A DNA stretch of 64,000 bases from JBKEDF01 sp047975325. Lineage in GTDB: Bacteria; Pseudomonadota; Alphaproteobacteria; Rhodobacterales; Rhodobacteraceae. Positions 28,201-36,334 of this stretch are shown here, in pieces; positions within the stretch are counted from its first letter, which is position 1; every line of letters starts with the position of its first letter. The stretch lies in NCBI GenBank assembly GCA_047975325.1, contig JBKEDF010000075.1, positions 1 to 64,000 on the forward strand, written 5' to 3'. The position numbers and the translations under genes are program-made. A model generated the notes under the pieces. That model saw only the letters and a program-made list of their open reading frames with translations. It searched no databases and was not told the origin of the DNA.

Positions 28201-29042
28201 AATTGCGCGTGCCTTCCACCGGTTTCGGTGGCGGTGCCGACCTGCCCGGGCTGCGCCATATCAATGAACCCGGCAATGTCCATAGCACCCGCCGCCGCGC
28301 GGGCCTGCTGACGGAGGAACTCAATACCGCCCGTCAAAGCGGCGCGGCCTTCGGACTGGATGTCGTGATCAGCGCCCCTTCGCGGATCTTCATCCGTGGA
28401 CGCGGCCTTGATGCCGAACTTGGCGGGCGGCTGCGCCTGACCGGCAGCACGGCGAATATCATCCCGATCGGACGGTTCGACCTTATCCGCGGTCGGTTCG
28501 ATATTCTTGGCAAGCGGCTTGATCTGAATGAGGCGCAACTGGCCCTTCAGGGCGATCTGATCCCGTATATTCGGGTCATCGCCTCCAATGAGGGCGATGG
28601 GATCACCAGTTCCATCGTGGTGGACGGGCCGGCAACGGAACCCGATATCACCTTTTCCTCCAGCCCCCCCCTGCCGGAGGAGGAGGTTCTGTCACATCTT
28701 CTGTTTGGGCGGGGACTTGACAAGATTTCGGCATTTCAGGCGGCACAGCTCGCCTCGGCGGTGGCCAGGCTTGCCGGGCGCGGGGGCGAAGGTGTTGTCA
28801 GCAAGCTGCGCAAGGGGTTTGGGCTGGATGACCTTGATCTGCAAACCGATGCGGATGGCAATACCTCCCTGCGCGCAGGCAAATATCTTTCGGAAAACCT
28901 TTATACCGAGGTGGAGGTCGGCATACAGGGACGCAGCAAGATCAACCTCAATCTTGATGTCAAACCGGGGGTCACGGTGCGCGGTTCGGTCGGCGGGGAT
29001 GGCCAGACCGGGATCGGGATATTTGTCGAAAAGGACTACTGA
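25215..29042 (+). CDS. tamB: Translocation and assembly module protein TamB
   Basis: A 1275-residue AsmA/TamB-like protein. An N-terminal signal or anchor (LLLPIAIVFGLGSPVQA) is followed by a very long periplasmic beta-rich region of repeating amphipathic strands, then the C-terminal DUF490 domain (from about residue 930), with FDLIRGRFDILGKRL and SHLLFGRGLDKIS. It bridges the periplasm with TamA and is thought to conduct phospholipids and assist barrel assembly. The start codon overlaps the tamA stop (TGATG), so the two are translationally coupled. Its 3' end overlaps the convergent YihY gene by seven bases. Confidence 0.93.
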   Translation: MIRKLLLPIAIVFGLGSPVQAQDEERNKFTAFVENSLSGAGRTVTISGFRGALSSRAEMDEMTIADDEGVWITLKDLVLDWNRLGLLRGRFNINELTASEIILERTPVSAESDVPAAEAGGFALPELPVSVRVGKLAVEHLSLGPTILGEPVAAQLEASAELADGEGEVSLNLQRTDPGKDGSVSLDGAYANETGQTRIHLLADEGTEGIVARLLGLPGQPAIRLEVQGEGLLSDLTTDVSLQTDGEPRLQGSVTLTRQEDQAMGFGLDLTGDMAPLFLPQYQDFFGPEVVLRVDGERAAEGGISLSALDISSRALVLNGSADIAQDGLPERISLQGRVAQPDGRSLLLPLGGPVETRITSADLRFSFDATQGDGWSGNVTVTGLDRADIALDDVTLQGTGRISRAGGASVTGDLTFAANGIRPADTALATAIGSDVTGATRFGWDRGGTGLEIESLSLNGADYGLSASGRFGELAGGFPFAGRMEARHDDLTRLTPIAKRPLAGMAQIEAEGSGSLLGGDFDGELRARTTNLKTGIAEVDRLLTGQATMDLSARRDETGTILRRFDLLARQLTASATGRLSSSGNDIEGDFTFSDLSVLGPGYDGALRATAQFDGTLQDGQLRLDGVGRDLRSPIPETRGLLAGETTLTVDVAFRDGRYEIATAEIGNDQVTADVNGFYDPAGSDLAARLGLPDLAVLGSKYHGALQADLAASGTLETGRLEATGQGRNLAIGQEYADRLLAGTSDLRAELNLQDGKIQIETVTLDNPQLRANATGSVADDLRQVTLEGQLNNLALILPEFPGPVTVNGSLTEDSSGFALDFAGRGPGGIDARMNGRIAPDFSTADLSVNGISQAALANPFLGSRSISGRTRYDLRINGPLALSSLSGEAQLSGGRFSDPALPVALENIEVLAQLGGNTARIEGSLSPTTGGRIRVNGPIGLTSPFRADLGIALQAVQLRDPELYQTTLNGNLQVAGPLTGGAMISGQIDVGETELRVPSTGFGGGADLPGLRHINEPGNVHSTRRRAGLLTEELNTARQSGAAFGLDVVISAPSRIFIRGRGLDAELGGRLRLTGSTANIIPIGRFDLIRGRFDILGKRLDLNEAQLALQGDLIPYIRVIASNEGDGITSSIVVDGPATEPDITFSSSPPLPEEEVLSHLLFGRGLDKISAFQAAQLASAVARLAGRGGEGVVSKLRKGFGLDDLDLQTDADGNTSLRAGKYLSENLYTEVEVGIQGRSKINLNLDVKPGVTVRGSVGGDGQTGIGIFVEKDY

Positions 29043-29866
29043 GGCGGTGGGCGGCGTACAGCATTGATTGCGGCACCCAACAGAACCGAATAGGCGCTCA
29101 GGTAGAACCAGAACATCAACGCGACCACCGCACCGATGGAACCGTAGACCTTGTTATATTCTCCGAAATTCGCAAGATAGAAAACCAGCCCCCGCGATAC
29201 CGCCACCCAAAGCAGTACCGCAATGACAAGTCCGGGGCTCAGGATCCGCGGGCGCTTGTGGCCCTTGGGCCAGTTCGGACCAAGCCGATAGGTCAGGGCG
29301 ATCCCGATCACAACGAACAACAAGCCCAGCACATAATTGATGCCGATCATCCCGGTTATCCGGGCTTCATCCAGCATCGGCAGGGCCGCAAGGACAAGCG
29401 GTAACACAACCGTCAGTGCCATGGCCGCCAGAACCAACCCGATCAGCGTCACGGTAAGCACCAGCGCCCAGATCACATGGCGTACACCGCCACGCGCCGG
29501 AAAATCATGAAGCGCATTCAACCCGCTGATCAACGCCCCGACCCCGGCCCGCGACGACCAAAGCGCCAGCAATGCGGAAAGAATGGTAGCGAGGCCCAGG
29601 CTCCGCGTATTCGTCGCAAGCAGACGCTGCACCTGCCCATACAGAAGATCATAGGCCCCTGCGGGCAGGAAATCCTCCGCCAGGTCAAGTTGCGATTGGA
29701 TTACCGCGGGGTCAAAAGCGAAACCCCAAATGGTAATCGTGGCCGCAATAGCCGGGAAAATCGACAGGAACCCGAAAAAGGCGACCCCCGCCGAAACCAG
29801 ACTAAGATCGACCCTGTTAAGCCGCTCCCAATACGCCAGAAGATCTGAGAACACTTTTTGGCCCAT
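29036..29866 (-). CDS. YihY/BrkB-family inner-membrane protein
   Basis: A 276-residue protein with about six membrane helices. It matches YihY/UPF0761: LVSAGVAFFGFLSIFPA near the start, LWSSRAGVGALISGLN in the middle, and PRILSPGLVIAVLLWVAVSRGLVFY and YGSIGAVVALMFWFYLSAY near the end. Members were once called ribonuclease BN by mistake; their function is unsettled, with some evidence for envelope or lipid-related roles. I chose the ATG at 29866 (MGQKVFSDLLAYW). It converges with tamB and overlaps it by seven bases. Confidence 0.87.
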   Translation of the reverse strand: MGQKVFSDLLAYWERLNRVDLSLVSAGVAFFGFLSIFPAIAATITIWGFAFDPAVIQSQLDLAEDFLPAGAYDLLYGQVQRLLATNTRSLGLATILSALLALWSSRAGVGALISGLNALHDFPARGGVRHVIWALVLTVTLIGLVLAAMALTVVLPLVLAALPMLDEARITGMIGINYVLGLLFVVIGIALTYRLGPNWPKGHKRPRILSPGLVIAVLLWVAVSRGLVFYLANFGEYNKVYGSIGAVVALMFWFYLSAYSVLLGAAINAVRRPPPQ

Positions 29867-29927
29867 TAAACGGAAACGGGAGCCAACATGTGTTGACCCC
29901 CGTTGTCCAGTCAAATCAGAAAAACCG

Positions 29928-30176
29928 TCAGTCGACCGTCGTGGTCGTTGTCGAAGTGGAATCATCGCTATCGCTTGCTACAACTGCGACGAGAACAGCG
30001 GCGGCCACAGCAACACCGGCAGCGGCGGCCGGCGGGACGGCACCAAGGCCAGCAGCCTGGCCGGTCGGGGCTTCAACAACCGGCGGTTCCGCATCAGGCG
30101 TCACGTCCTGAGCAAGGGAAAGGCCCGACGATGCAACCAAAGCAGAGGCGGCGAGTACAGCAGTGATCCTGTTCAT
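29928..30176 (-). CDS. yjbE: YjbE-like small secreted exopolysaccharide-associated protein
   Basis: An 82-residue protein with a Sec signal (NRITAVLAASALVASSGLSLAQ), an alanine/valine-rich middle and an unusual tail of Ser, Thr and Asp (SDDSTSTTTTTVD). E. coli YjbE has the same size, alanine-rich core and threonine-rich tail. A strong AGGAG lies nine bases before the ATG. With yjbF and yjbH just upstream in the same direction this is the end of a yjb exopolysaccharide operon. The exact role of YjbE is unknown. Identity rests on layout and composition, as the protein is too short for firm motifs. Confidence 0.78.
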   Translation of the reverse strand: MNRITAVLAASALVASSGLSLAQDVTPDAEPPVVEAPTGQAAGLGAVPPAAAAGVAVAAAVLVAVVASDSDDSTSTTTTTVD

Positions 30177-30258
30177 TTTAATTCTCCTGATGGTCACGAG
30201 GATTTCGCCCCCACATAACACGACCAGGTTGCATGGGGAAGCAACAATTATATCAACT

Positions 30259-30924
30259 TTAATCAGTCAGATGCCTGATGGACACATATCCCGCACCAGG
30301 GGCGATGAACTGGCGCGATTGTCGCAAGGTTCCGCCGATCTGAAACCAGTAATCGTTCCGAAAACCGCCGTCAGGCCCGTTGCAGACCTCCTGGAAACGG
30401 CGGGTGCGGTAGCTGCGTTCGACAAAGGACAACGCCTCATCGCCCAAGGCCCTGACCTGGCAATCATAATAGGTTCGGGTCACGCGGTCATTGTCGCCCA
30501 GCACCACATGCATGCGCCGGTGGCTGCCCCCATCCGTGGAAACCTGCCGTTGCGATGGCACGGCGGAAGAAATCAGATCGACACCCAACCCCCGCGTCGC
30601 CGTCACGATCTTCTGGCGCAGCGCAAAAGTCCTGTTATTCACCGAGGACCAGGTTTCAACCCCGTCATTCGTTTCAATCTTCGCGATAACCGCCTGCGCC
30701 CCGGAATTTTCCATCGTGATCAGATCAACGGGTTTGGACAGCGTTGCCAGAAAGGCGCGGGTCAGCCCCAGATCCTTCGCTGCGGGTTGGCTGTCCTCAT
30801 TTGCCTTCCCGCCCGGAAGCGCGGACCGGGCCAGGTCGAAGATTTCGGTCTCTTCCTTGTCCGAACCGCAACCGGCCAGCGCAAGCGCGACGAGGAACGG
30901 CCAAACCCAATTCTTGCGCATCAT
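30259..30924 (-). CDS. yjbF: YjbF-like outer-membrane lipoprotein
   Basis: A 221-residue protein with a lipoprotein signal ending in LALAGC (Cys19), so it is predicted to be lipidated and sent to the outer membrane. Downstream features such as YYDCQVRALGDEALSFVERSY fit the YjbF/GfcB family. In E. coli yjbEFGH raises production of an extracellular polysaccharide, and the related gfcABCDE genes serve group 4 capsule. The start overlaps the yjbH stop by four bases (ATGA). No yjbG (GfcC-like) gene is found in between. Confidence 0.83.
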   Translation of the reverse strand: MMRKNWVWPFLVALALAGCGSDKEETEIFDLARSALPGGKANEDSQPAAKDLGLTRAFLATLSKPVDLITMENSGAQAVIAKIETNDGVETWSSVNNRTFALRQKIVTATRGLGVDLISSAVPSQRQVSTDGGSHRRMHVVLGDNDRVTRTYYDCQVRALGDEALSFVERSYRTRRFQEVCNGPDGGFRNDYWFQIGGTLRQSRQFIAPGAGYVSIRHLTD

Positions 30925-33095
30925 TTCCAGAACCTTCCGAATTGCGCATCCAGATTGGGTTTCTGACCATCCCGGATGGTTTCATAGAGCCTGCCCCCGA
31001 CATGCAGCCGCGCACCGCCATCCCGCGTGATCGGGCGCAATGTGGTCGAATAGGTGGTCCTTGATTGCGATCCCGTCAGCCAGCCAAGCGGGATCGTCAG
31101 GCGGATCCCCTTGTCAAAGGATCCCTCCCCGAATTCCTCCGAGGATACATCCGTCTTGGTTGCGAAGGCACCGACCCGCCAGCCATTTGCAAATTCCCGT
31201 TCAAGGGACAGGGTGGCGCCGACATCCCCGGCCAGGTAGCGACCGACATCAAGCTGTCCGGTAAAGCCGTGATTGAATTCGTAATAGGCCGAAACATGGC
31301 CGGTCACGACATCGTAGTCCTGAAAACCGAAGCGCTGATTGAAATCGCGCTGGCGGGCGTAGTTGACCTCAACCCCAAGGGCAAGACGGCTATCGGCGGG
31401 TTTCCACAGAACCTCCCCCGAAACACCGCCAAACATCTGTTCCAGATACCCCCCGGAAATCCGTGAATAGATATTGTCGCCCAGCTTGCCATACCAGGCC
31501 AGCGTCAGGCTATCGAGGACAGGTCCGTCATTGCGGTTATACAGGTAACCATCCGTCCGCACATGGGCCAGCCGGGAGTTGGAAATGCGGTCATATTTAT
31601 CAAGATTTCCGACGATCTTTTGTGTGATCGCCCCCGACAGAACCCAACCCGGGGCCAGATCATAACTCCCCGAAAGCCGCAGACCGGCATCGGCGCGCAT
31701 GGGTGAATCGGGATCGAACAAACTGGGCCGGAGATAGGGCGTCAGCGCCCATGTAAATTTGGGATAAAGCCCGTCATCCCCAACCATCGGGCTTGGCAGG
31801 GGTCCGGCTTCACCAACGATAATCCGTTCCTTCAGTTTTGCCGTCGCATCGGGGTCAAATTCCAGTTGTTCCAGATCCGAACGGCGAATGGTGATGGCGG
31901 CAGTCGGAACCCCGTTGGCCATCGGAACGATTTCAAACCGTTCGACAGATGCAGGCATGGTCCGGCTCAGCACCCGCGCGGTGCGGCCGATGGCCTGCGC
32001 ATCCGTCGTCAGCCTGGTGTTGCGAATACGGATCTGGACCCGATCGGCACTATAACCCATCGCCTCGATGCGGATACCATCCTGTTCCAGCCGTGTTTCG
32101 ATATTCTGCCGCAGGATTTCACCGGCATCGGATTGTGCCACCCAATTCCCCGACCAGGCGGCAAGATCGGTCCGCGGCGGACGGGGCCGGATCGGTTTGG
32201 GGGCGGGTTCGTTGATGGGGCGGGATCGTTTCGGATCCAGCATCAGATGCCCGGCAATGCCGAATTCGGACCCATACATATAATAGGCACCGACCCTGAA
32301 TTGTTCATTCGGCTGGTATTCGACACCAAAATTGAATGAACTCTTGCGATCAAACGTGGCACGGTAGTCCACCTCTTCCGCATAGGCATCGGATGAATAT
32401 TCCGCCTTGAGCGTCCAGGCATCGTCAAACTGCCATTCAAGCCCTGCGAAAGGGGCTGCGGGACCACGGAACCATTGCCCGAAATTGACCTTGCCACCCC
32501 GCCCGATATCGATGGGATCACGATCCCCGAAGGGCGAACCGAAGGAACTGTGGCTGCCAAGCCGCCCCCAGCCGATACCACCCGTCACCTTGAGAGTGGG
32601 TGTCAGATGTTTCGTTGCCGCAACATATTCACCCGAATAGATCCCTGTTCCCGCCAGATCCTGCAACCCTATCGTCACGGCCGGTACATATCGGCTTTCC
32701 TCGAAGATCTGATAACGCAGATCGAAAGAACGGTCGTAATAGGTGGAATATCCATCCACCCCGGTACAGGCAGGTGCGCAGGCAAGCCTGTCGTTCCAGT
32801 CGCGAGTTGCGGAAAAACGGAAACTGCCCGACAGGCGTGGTGTTATCTGGAAAGACAGCGTATTGCGGCTGATCGGCCCGAAATGTGAACTGGAAAATGA
32901 AATCTGGCCATCGGGCTGCGCCTCCCCCGAAGGCATGTCCATCAACCCGGTGGCGCCATAGAAATTCAGGCTGGGCGCCCCTTCGGCAAGCGCCATTGTT
33001 GCAGTGGAAAGCATATAAACCGCAGCAAGGCCGACCTTGCCAGCGGTCGGCCTTTTCGGGTTGCGCCTGATCTGGGGCGAATGTCTGCGCGTCAT
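30921..33095 (-). CDS. yjbH: YjbH-like outer-membrane exopolysaccharide protein
   Basis: A 724-residue protein of the YjbH (DUF940) family. A basic N-terminus and hydrophobic stretch (GLAAVYMLSTATMALA) form a signal peptide. The mature start (PSLNFYGATGLMDMPSGEA) is the family hallmark, and the rest is beta-strand rich, consistent with an outer-membrane barrel. A good ribosome site (GAGGGA) precedes the ATG at 33095. It probably takes part in exopolysaccharide export with YjbF and YjbE and is transcribed after the sugar-nucleotide enzyme gene 82 bases upstream. Confidence 0.88.
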   Translation of the reverse strand: MTRRHSPQIRRNPKRPTAGKVGLAAVYMLSTATMALAEGAPSLNFYGATGLMDMPSGEAQPDGQISFSSSHFGPISRNTLSFQITPRLSGSFRFSATRDWNDRLACAPACTGVDGYSTYYDRSFDLRYQIFEESRYVPAVTIGLQDLAGTGIYSGEYVAATKHLTPTLKVTGGIGWGRLGSHSSFGSPFGDRDPIDIGRGGKVNFGQWFRGPAAPFAGLEWQFDDAWTLKAEYSSDAYAEEVDYRATFDRKSSFNFGVEYQPNEQFRVGAYYMYGSEFGIAGHLMLDPKRSRPINEPAPKPIRPRPPRTDLAAWSGNWVAQSDAGEILRQNIETRLEQDGIRIEAMGYSADRVQIRIRNTRLTTDAQAIGRTARVLSRTMPASVERFEIVPMANGVPTAAITIRRSDLEQLEFDPDATAKLKERIIVGEAGPLPSPMVGDDGLYPKFTWALTPYLRPSLFDPDSPMRADAGLRLSGSYDLAPGWVLSGAITQKIVGNLDKYDRISNSRLAHVRTDGYLYNRNDGPVLDSLTLAWYGKLGDNIYSRISGGYLEQMFGGVSGEVLWKPADSRLALGVEVNYARQRDFNQRFGFQDYDVVTGHVSAYYEFNHGFTGQLDVGRYLAGDVGATLSLEREFANGWRVGAFATKTDVSSEEFGEGSFDKGIRLTIPLGWLTGSQSRTTYSTTLRPITRDGGARLHVGGRLYETIRDGQKPNLDAQFGRFWK

Positions 33096-33177
33096 CTATC
33101 CCTCATTTTCGGGAATTTTAGGTTGCCTGTCTCCGGGCGGCAAGCAGGTCGGGCCCATTTCATCCAAAGTGGGCGCA

Positions 33178-35082
33178 TCACGGCCGGGCCGCCAGTTTGA
33201 CGGAAGGAAGATAGCCTTCGACATAACGGCGGACCACATCCCGCGCGGCCTCCGCATCACCTGATGCCACCGCCTCGCGCAATGTCCGCAATGCCGCAGC
33301 CATTTCCAGTTCCGACAGCGCCCGTTCATGTGCGCGCAGGATCTTGGGATGCGGGGTGGTCAGCAATCCTTCGCCGATCAGCAATTCCTCATGCAGTTTT
33401 TCACCGGGGCGCAGCCCCGTCACGGCGATCTCGATATCGCCATCGGGGTGATCCTTGTCACGTACCGTACACCCCGATGCCTCGATCATCTGGCGTGCCA
33501 GATCGGCGATCCTGACCGGCTTTCCCATATCCAGCACGAAAACATCCGCCGCGCCAAGGCTCTTTTCATCGGTATAGGAGCCCGCCAGCAACACAAGTCG
33601 CGCGGCTTCCGAGATCGTCATGAAAAAGCGGGTGACATCCTCATGCGTCAGTGTAACCGGCCCGCCGCGGGCGATCTGATCCTTGAAAAGCGGGATGACC
33701 GAACCGGAAGATCCCAGCACATTGCCGAAACGCACCAGGGAAAAGACCGTGCCGCGCGACCGTTTGGCAAGATCCTGCACGACCAGTTCCGCCATCCGCT
33801 TGGAGGCGCCCATCACATTGGTCGGGCGCACGGCCTTGTCGGTTGAGATCAGGACGAATTTGCGAACGCCGGCCTCATTGGCCGCATCGCCCAGCGTACG
33901 TGTTCCCAGCACGTTATTGGCCAGCCCCGCCAGCGGATTATCTTCCACCAGCGTGACATGCTTATAGGCTGCCGCGTGAAAGACGGTATCAACCTCATGC
34001 GCCTTCATCACCATGCGGGCCATCCGACTGTCGGTGGCAGAACCCAAGACGGCAACGATCCGCGTCGGCATGTCTTCGGCCAGATCCCGCAATTCCCGTT
34101 CGATGGAATAGAGCGCGACTTCACTGACTTCGAAAAGAACAAGGCAGGCGGGCCGGGCCACCAGCAACTGCCGGCAAAGTTCAGACCCGACGGAGCCCCC
34201 CGCACCGGATACGAGGATCGTGCGCCCCTCATAAGCCTCGGCACCTTCGGGCAAGGCACCATCCACGCAGTTCCGGCCCAGAAACTGGTCCGGCCTGACA
34301 TGCTGCAGGTTGCTGACAAGATCCTCCATTCCGACAAGCTGCGCAAAGGAGGGAACCTGCATCACCTTCAATCCCAGGGCCTGCACCTGCCGCGCGATCC
34401 GCGCCAGTTTCGGCCCCGAAACCGAAGGCATTGCCAGAATCACCCTGTCCGCATCGAAATTCTCGGCCAGCATGCGAATTTGATCCGGAGAATGGATCCG
34501 CAACCCGGCCGCTGTCATCGATTGCAGGGAACTGTTGTCATCAATGAAAGCTGCCGGGACGATCTGTTCATGCGACCGCAGTGCCGCTGCCAGTTGGATC
34601 CCGGTATGGCCCGCACCATAGATCAGAACTCGCCTGCGGGGCTCCCCCGCGCGCAGGATCCAAAGGAGCAGGTGCCGGATTGCAAACCGTGCCGCAACAC
34701 TGCCGACAAAGAAAATCAACCCGAAAAGGATAACCCCCACAGAAGAAAGGTGCAGCGGGGTGAATTCAACCAGCAAGCCCGCCCCGCAGGTGGTGAGAAG
34801 CGCAAGCCAGCCCGTCCGGACAATCCCGCTGCTGTCATAGGCATTCAGTTTTATATCGGGGATATGCAGCACATAGGCGGCAAGCCCTGCAATCAGCCCG
34901 ACAATCGGAAACAACAGTCCAACCCGAAGGGCAACAAGAGGCAGACCACCAAGACCATAGAGAATCAGAACCGTCACGCCCAGCGCGAGCGGCGCGAGCA
35001 AGATCTCAACGGCAAGCAGAAGCATCCGCTTCTGTCTCCGTGAAAGTGAATCCACGATTCCGAAAAATGACTTGCGGAGCAT
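33178..35082 (-). CDS. Membrane-bound nucleotide-sugar 4,6-dehydratase/epimerase (WbpM/CapD family)
   Basis: About 634 residues: four N-terminal membrane helices (about 20-130), a Rossmann-like CoA-binding-type domain (LIYGAGHTGIQLAAAL), then a large extended-SDR domain (about 290-590). The SDR domain has the NAD motif SGAGGSVGSEL, HAAAYKHV, and the catalytic region STDKAVRPTNVMGASKRMAEL. This is the polytopic WbpM/FlaA1-like UDP-GlcNAc 4,6-dehydratase architecture, which makes the first committed sugar for many polysaccharides. The ATG at 35082 is chosen; the ribosome site is weak. It is the first gene of the yjb exopolysaccharide locus. Confidence 0.9.
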   Translation of the reverse strand: MLRKSFFGIVDSLSRRQKRMLLLAVEILLAPLALGVTVLILYGLGGLPLVALRVGLLFPIVGLIAGLAAYVLHIPDIKLNAYDSSGIVRTGWLALLTTCGAGLLVEFTPLHLSSVGVILFGLIFFVGSVAARFAIRHLLLWILRAGEPRRRVLIYGAGHTGIQLAAALRSHEQIVPAAFIDDNSSLQSMTAAGLRIHSPDQIRMLAENFDADRVILAMPSVSGPKLARIARQVQALGLKVMQVPSFAQLVGMEDLVSNLQHVRPDQFLGRNCVDGALPEGAEAYEGRTILVSGAGGSVGSELCRQLLVARPACLVLFEVSEVALYSIERELRDLAEDMPTRIVAVLGSATDSRMARMVMKAHEVDTVFHAAAYKHVTLVEDNPLAGLANNVLGTRTLGDAANEAGVRKFVLISTDKAVRPTNVMGASKRMAELVVQDLAKRSRGTVFSLVRFGNVLGSSGSVIPLFKDQIARGGPVTLTHEDVTRFFMTISEAARLVLLAGSYTDEKSLGAADVFVLDMGKPVRIADLARQMIEASGCTVRDKDHPDGDIEIAVTGLRPGEKLHEELLIGEGLLTTPHPKILRAHERALSELEMAAALRTLREAVASGDAEAARDVVRRYVEGYLPSVKLAARP

Positions 35083-35297
35083 CAGGAGCACCAATTGTTC
35101 ACGTCTTGGCCTGAAACATTCGGCCTATTGGTCCACCCCTAACACACGCCTTGCTTTAGGACAGGTCAAGCGGGGGGGCAAGTGAAACACGCGTGTATTT
35201 TTATATTTTTTTCACTCATAGCGCGAATTTGCATATTTTCGCTGCCAACTGCCAAAGGAAGCGGCTGGAAAATGCCCAAGGATGAGTCTATGGCTTT

Positions 35298-35307
35298 CGG
35301 TATACCA
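35298..35307. promoter_or_regulatory. Probable GntR operator, copy 1
   Basis: CGGTATACCA contains the perfect palindrome GGTATACC, 12 bases before the start of the hydroxyacid dehydrogenase gene. The flanks (TTTCGGTATACCAAAC) closely match the copy at 37100-37109 before the GntR regulator. It is probably the binding site of that regulator. Confidence 0.65.
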
Positions 35308-35318
35308 AACAAGGGGGA

Positions 35319-36272
35319 ATGATCGTGGCCAAACCTACCCTTCTGTCGATCGGGCAATACCCCGATTGGGACAAGACCGCCATGCACAATGATTTCGAAC
35401 TTCTGGAAATCGGCACTACGGCGGAACTTGCCGGGCTCGATCCCGCGCGCCTTGCAGGGTTTCGGGCCGTTGCCTACAAGACACATCATTCCTTTGGCGC
35501 GGCAGAAATGGATCTGCTTCCCGCGCTTGAACTTGTTGCCAATTTCGGAGTCGGATTCGATGCAATCGATATTGCAGCGGCAACGGCGCGCGGGGTGCGG
35601 GTGACCAATACGCCGGATGTGCTCAATGATGACGTGGCCGATCTGACCATCGCGATGCTGCTCGCCTTCAACCGCAACCTGACGCAGAATGAGGCATGGC
35701 TGGCGCGCGGGGATTGGGTGGCGAAGGGCGACCCGCCGCTGGCGCGCAAGCTTTCGGGCGCACGGGCCGGGATCATGGGCCTGGGCCGGATCGGACGGGA
35801 AATCGCCAACCGCCTTGCCGCCTTCAAGATGGAGATCCATTATCACAGCCGGTCCGCCAAGGAGACCCCCGAAGGCTGGATCTGGCATGCCCGGCCCAAG
35901 GATCTTGCCGCACATTGCGACTATCTCGTTGTCGCGCTCGTGGGCGGCAAGGAAACCGAGGGCTATGTTTCCCGCAAGGTGCTGGAGGCAATGGGTACGG
36001 ATGCGGTGATCTGCAATATCTCCCGCGGCTCAACGATAGATGAAGATGCCATGCTGGAGGCACTGGAAAATGGCCGGATCAGGGGGGCGGCACTGGATGT
36101 TTTCCACACGGAGCCGAACCTTGATCCACGGTTCCTGAACCTGTCCAATGTCTATCTGCAGCCGCACCAGGGTTCTGCAACGATTGAGACGCGCCAGGGA
36201 ATGGGGGCACTGCAACGCGCCAATATAAAAGCATTTTTTGCCGGATCAGCCCTGAAAACCCCAGTAAACTGA
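35319..36272 (+). CDS. D-isomer-specific 2-hydroxyacid dehydrogenase
   Basis: A 317-residue NAD(P)-dependent dehydrogenase. The nucleotide site is GLGRIGREIA in the middle. Catalytic residues are visible: Arg in NISRGSTIDEDAM, Glu in FHTEPN and His in QPHQGSATIETR. The enzyme should interconvert a 2-hydroxyacid and a 2-oxoacid, of the glyoxylate/hydroxypyruvate reductase type. The ATG at 35319 follows AAGGGGG closely; a GTG two codons later has better spacing. A GGTATACC palindrome just upstream links it to the GntR/TRAP locus. Confidence 0.9.
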   Translation: MIVAKPTLLSIGQYPDWDKTAMHNDFELLEIGTTAELAGLDPARLAGFRAVAYKTHHSFGAAEMDLLPALELVANFGVGFDAIDIAAATARGVRVTNTPDVLNDDVADLTIAMLLAFNRNLTQNEAWLARGDWVAKGDPPLARKLSGARAGIMGLGRIGREIANRLAAFKMEIHYHSRSAKETPEGWIWHARPKDLAAHCDYLVVALVGGKETEGYVSRKVLEAMGTDAVICNISRGSTIDEDAMLEALENGRIRGAALDVFHTEPNLDPRFLNLSNVYLQPHQGSATIETRQGMGALQRANIKAFFAGSALKTPVN

Positions 36273-36298
36273 AAGCTGTGCCGTGATGACATATCACC

Positions 36299-36317
36299 GT
36301 ATGGGCCGGGGTTCGCC
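36299..36317. repeat. Dispersed repeat, copy B
   Basis: GTATGGGCCGGGGTTCGCC matches 22108-22126 with one mismatch. It lies in the 62-base space between the convergent dehydrogenase and GntR genes. A GC-rich stem (GGCCGG ... CCGGCC) begins inside it, so this copy may serve as a bidirectional terminator. Confidence 0.5.
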
Positions 36318-36334
36318 GCGGGGGGCCTGACGGG

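Noticed and set aside
30163..30966. Plus-strand open frame of 267 codons
   Set aside because: It is antisense to yjbF, which has a lipobox and is coupled to yjbH.
31097..31240. Frames within the yjbH 3' region as separate small genes
   Set aside because: They are shadows of the strong YjbH coding frame and lack ribosome sites.
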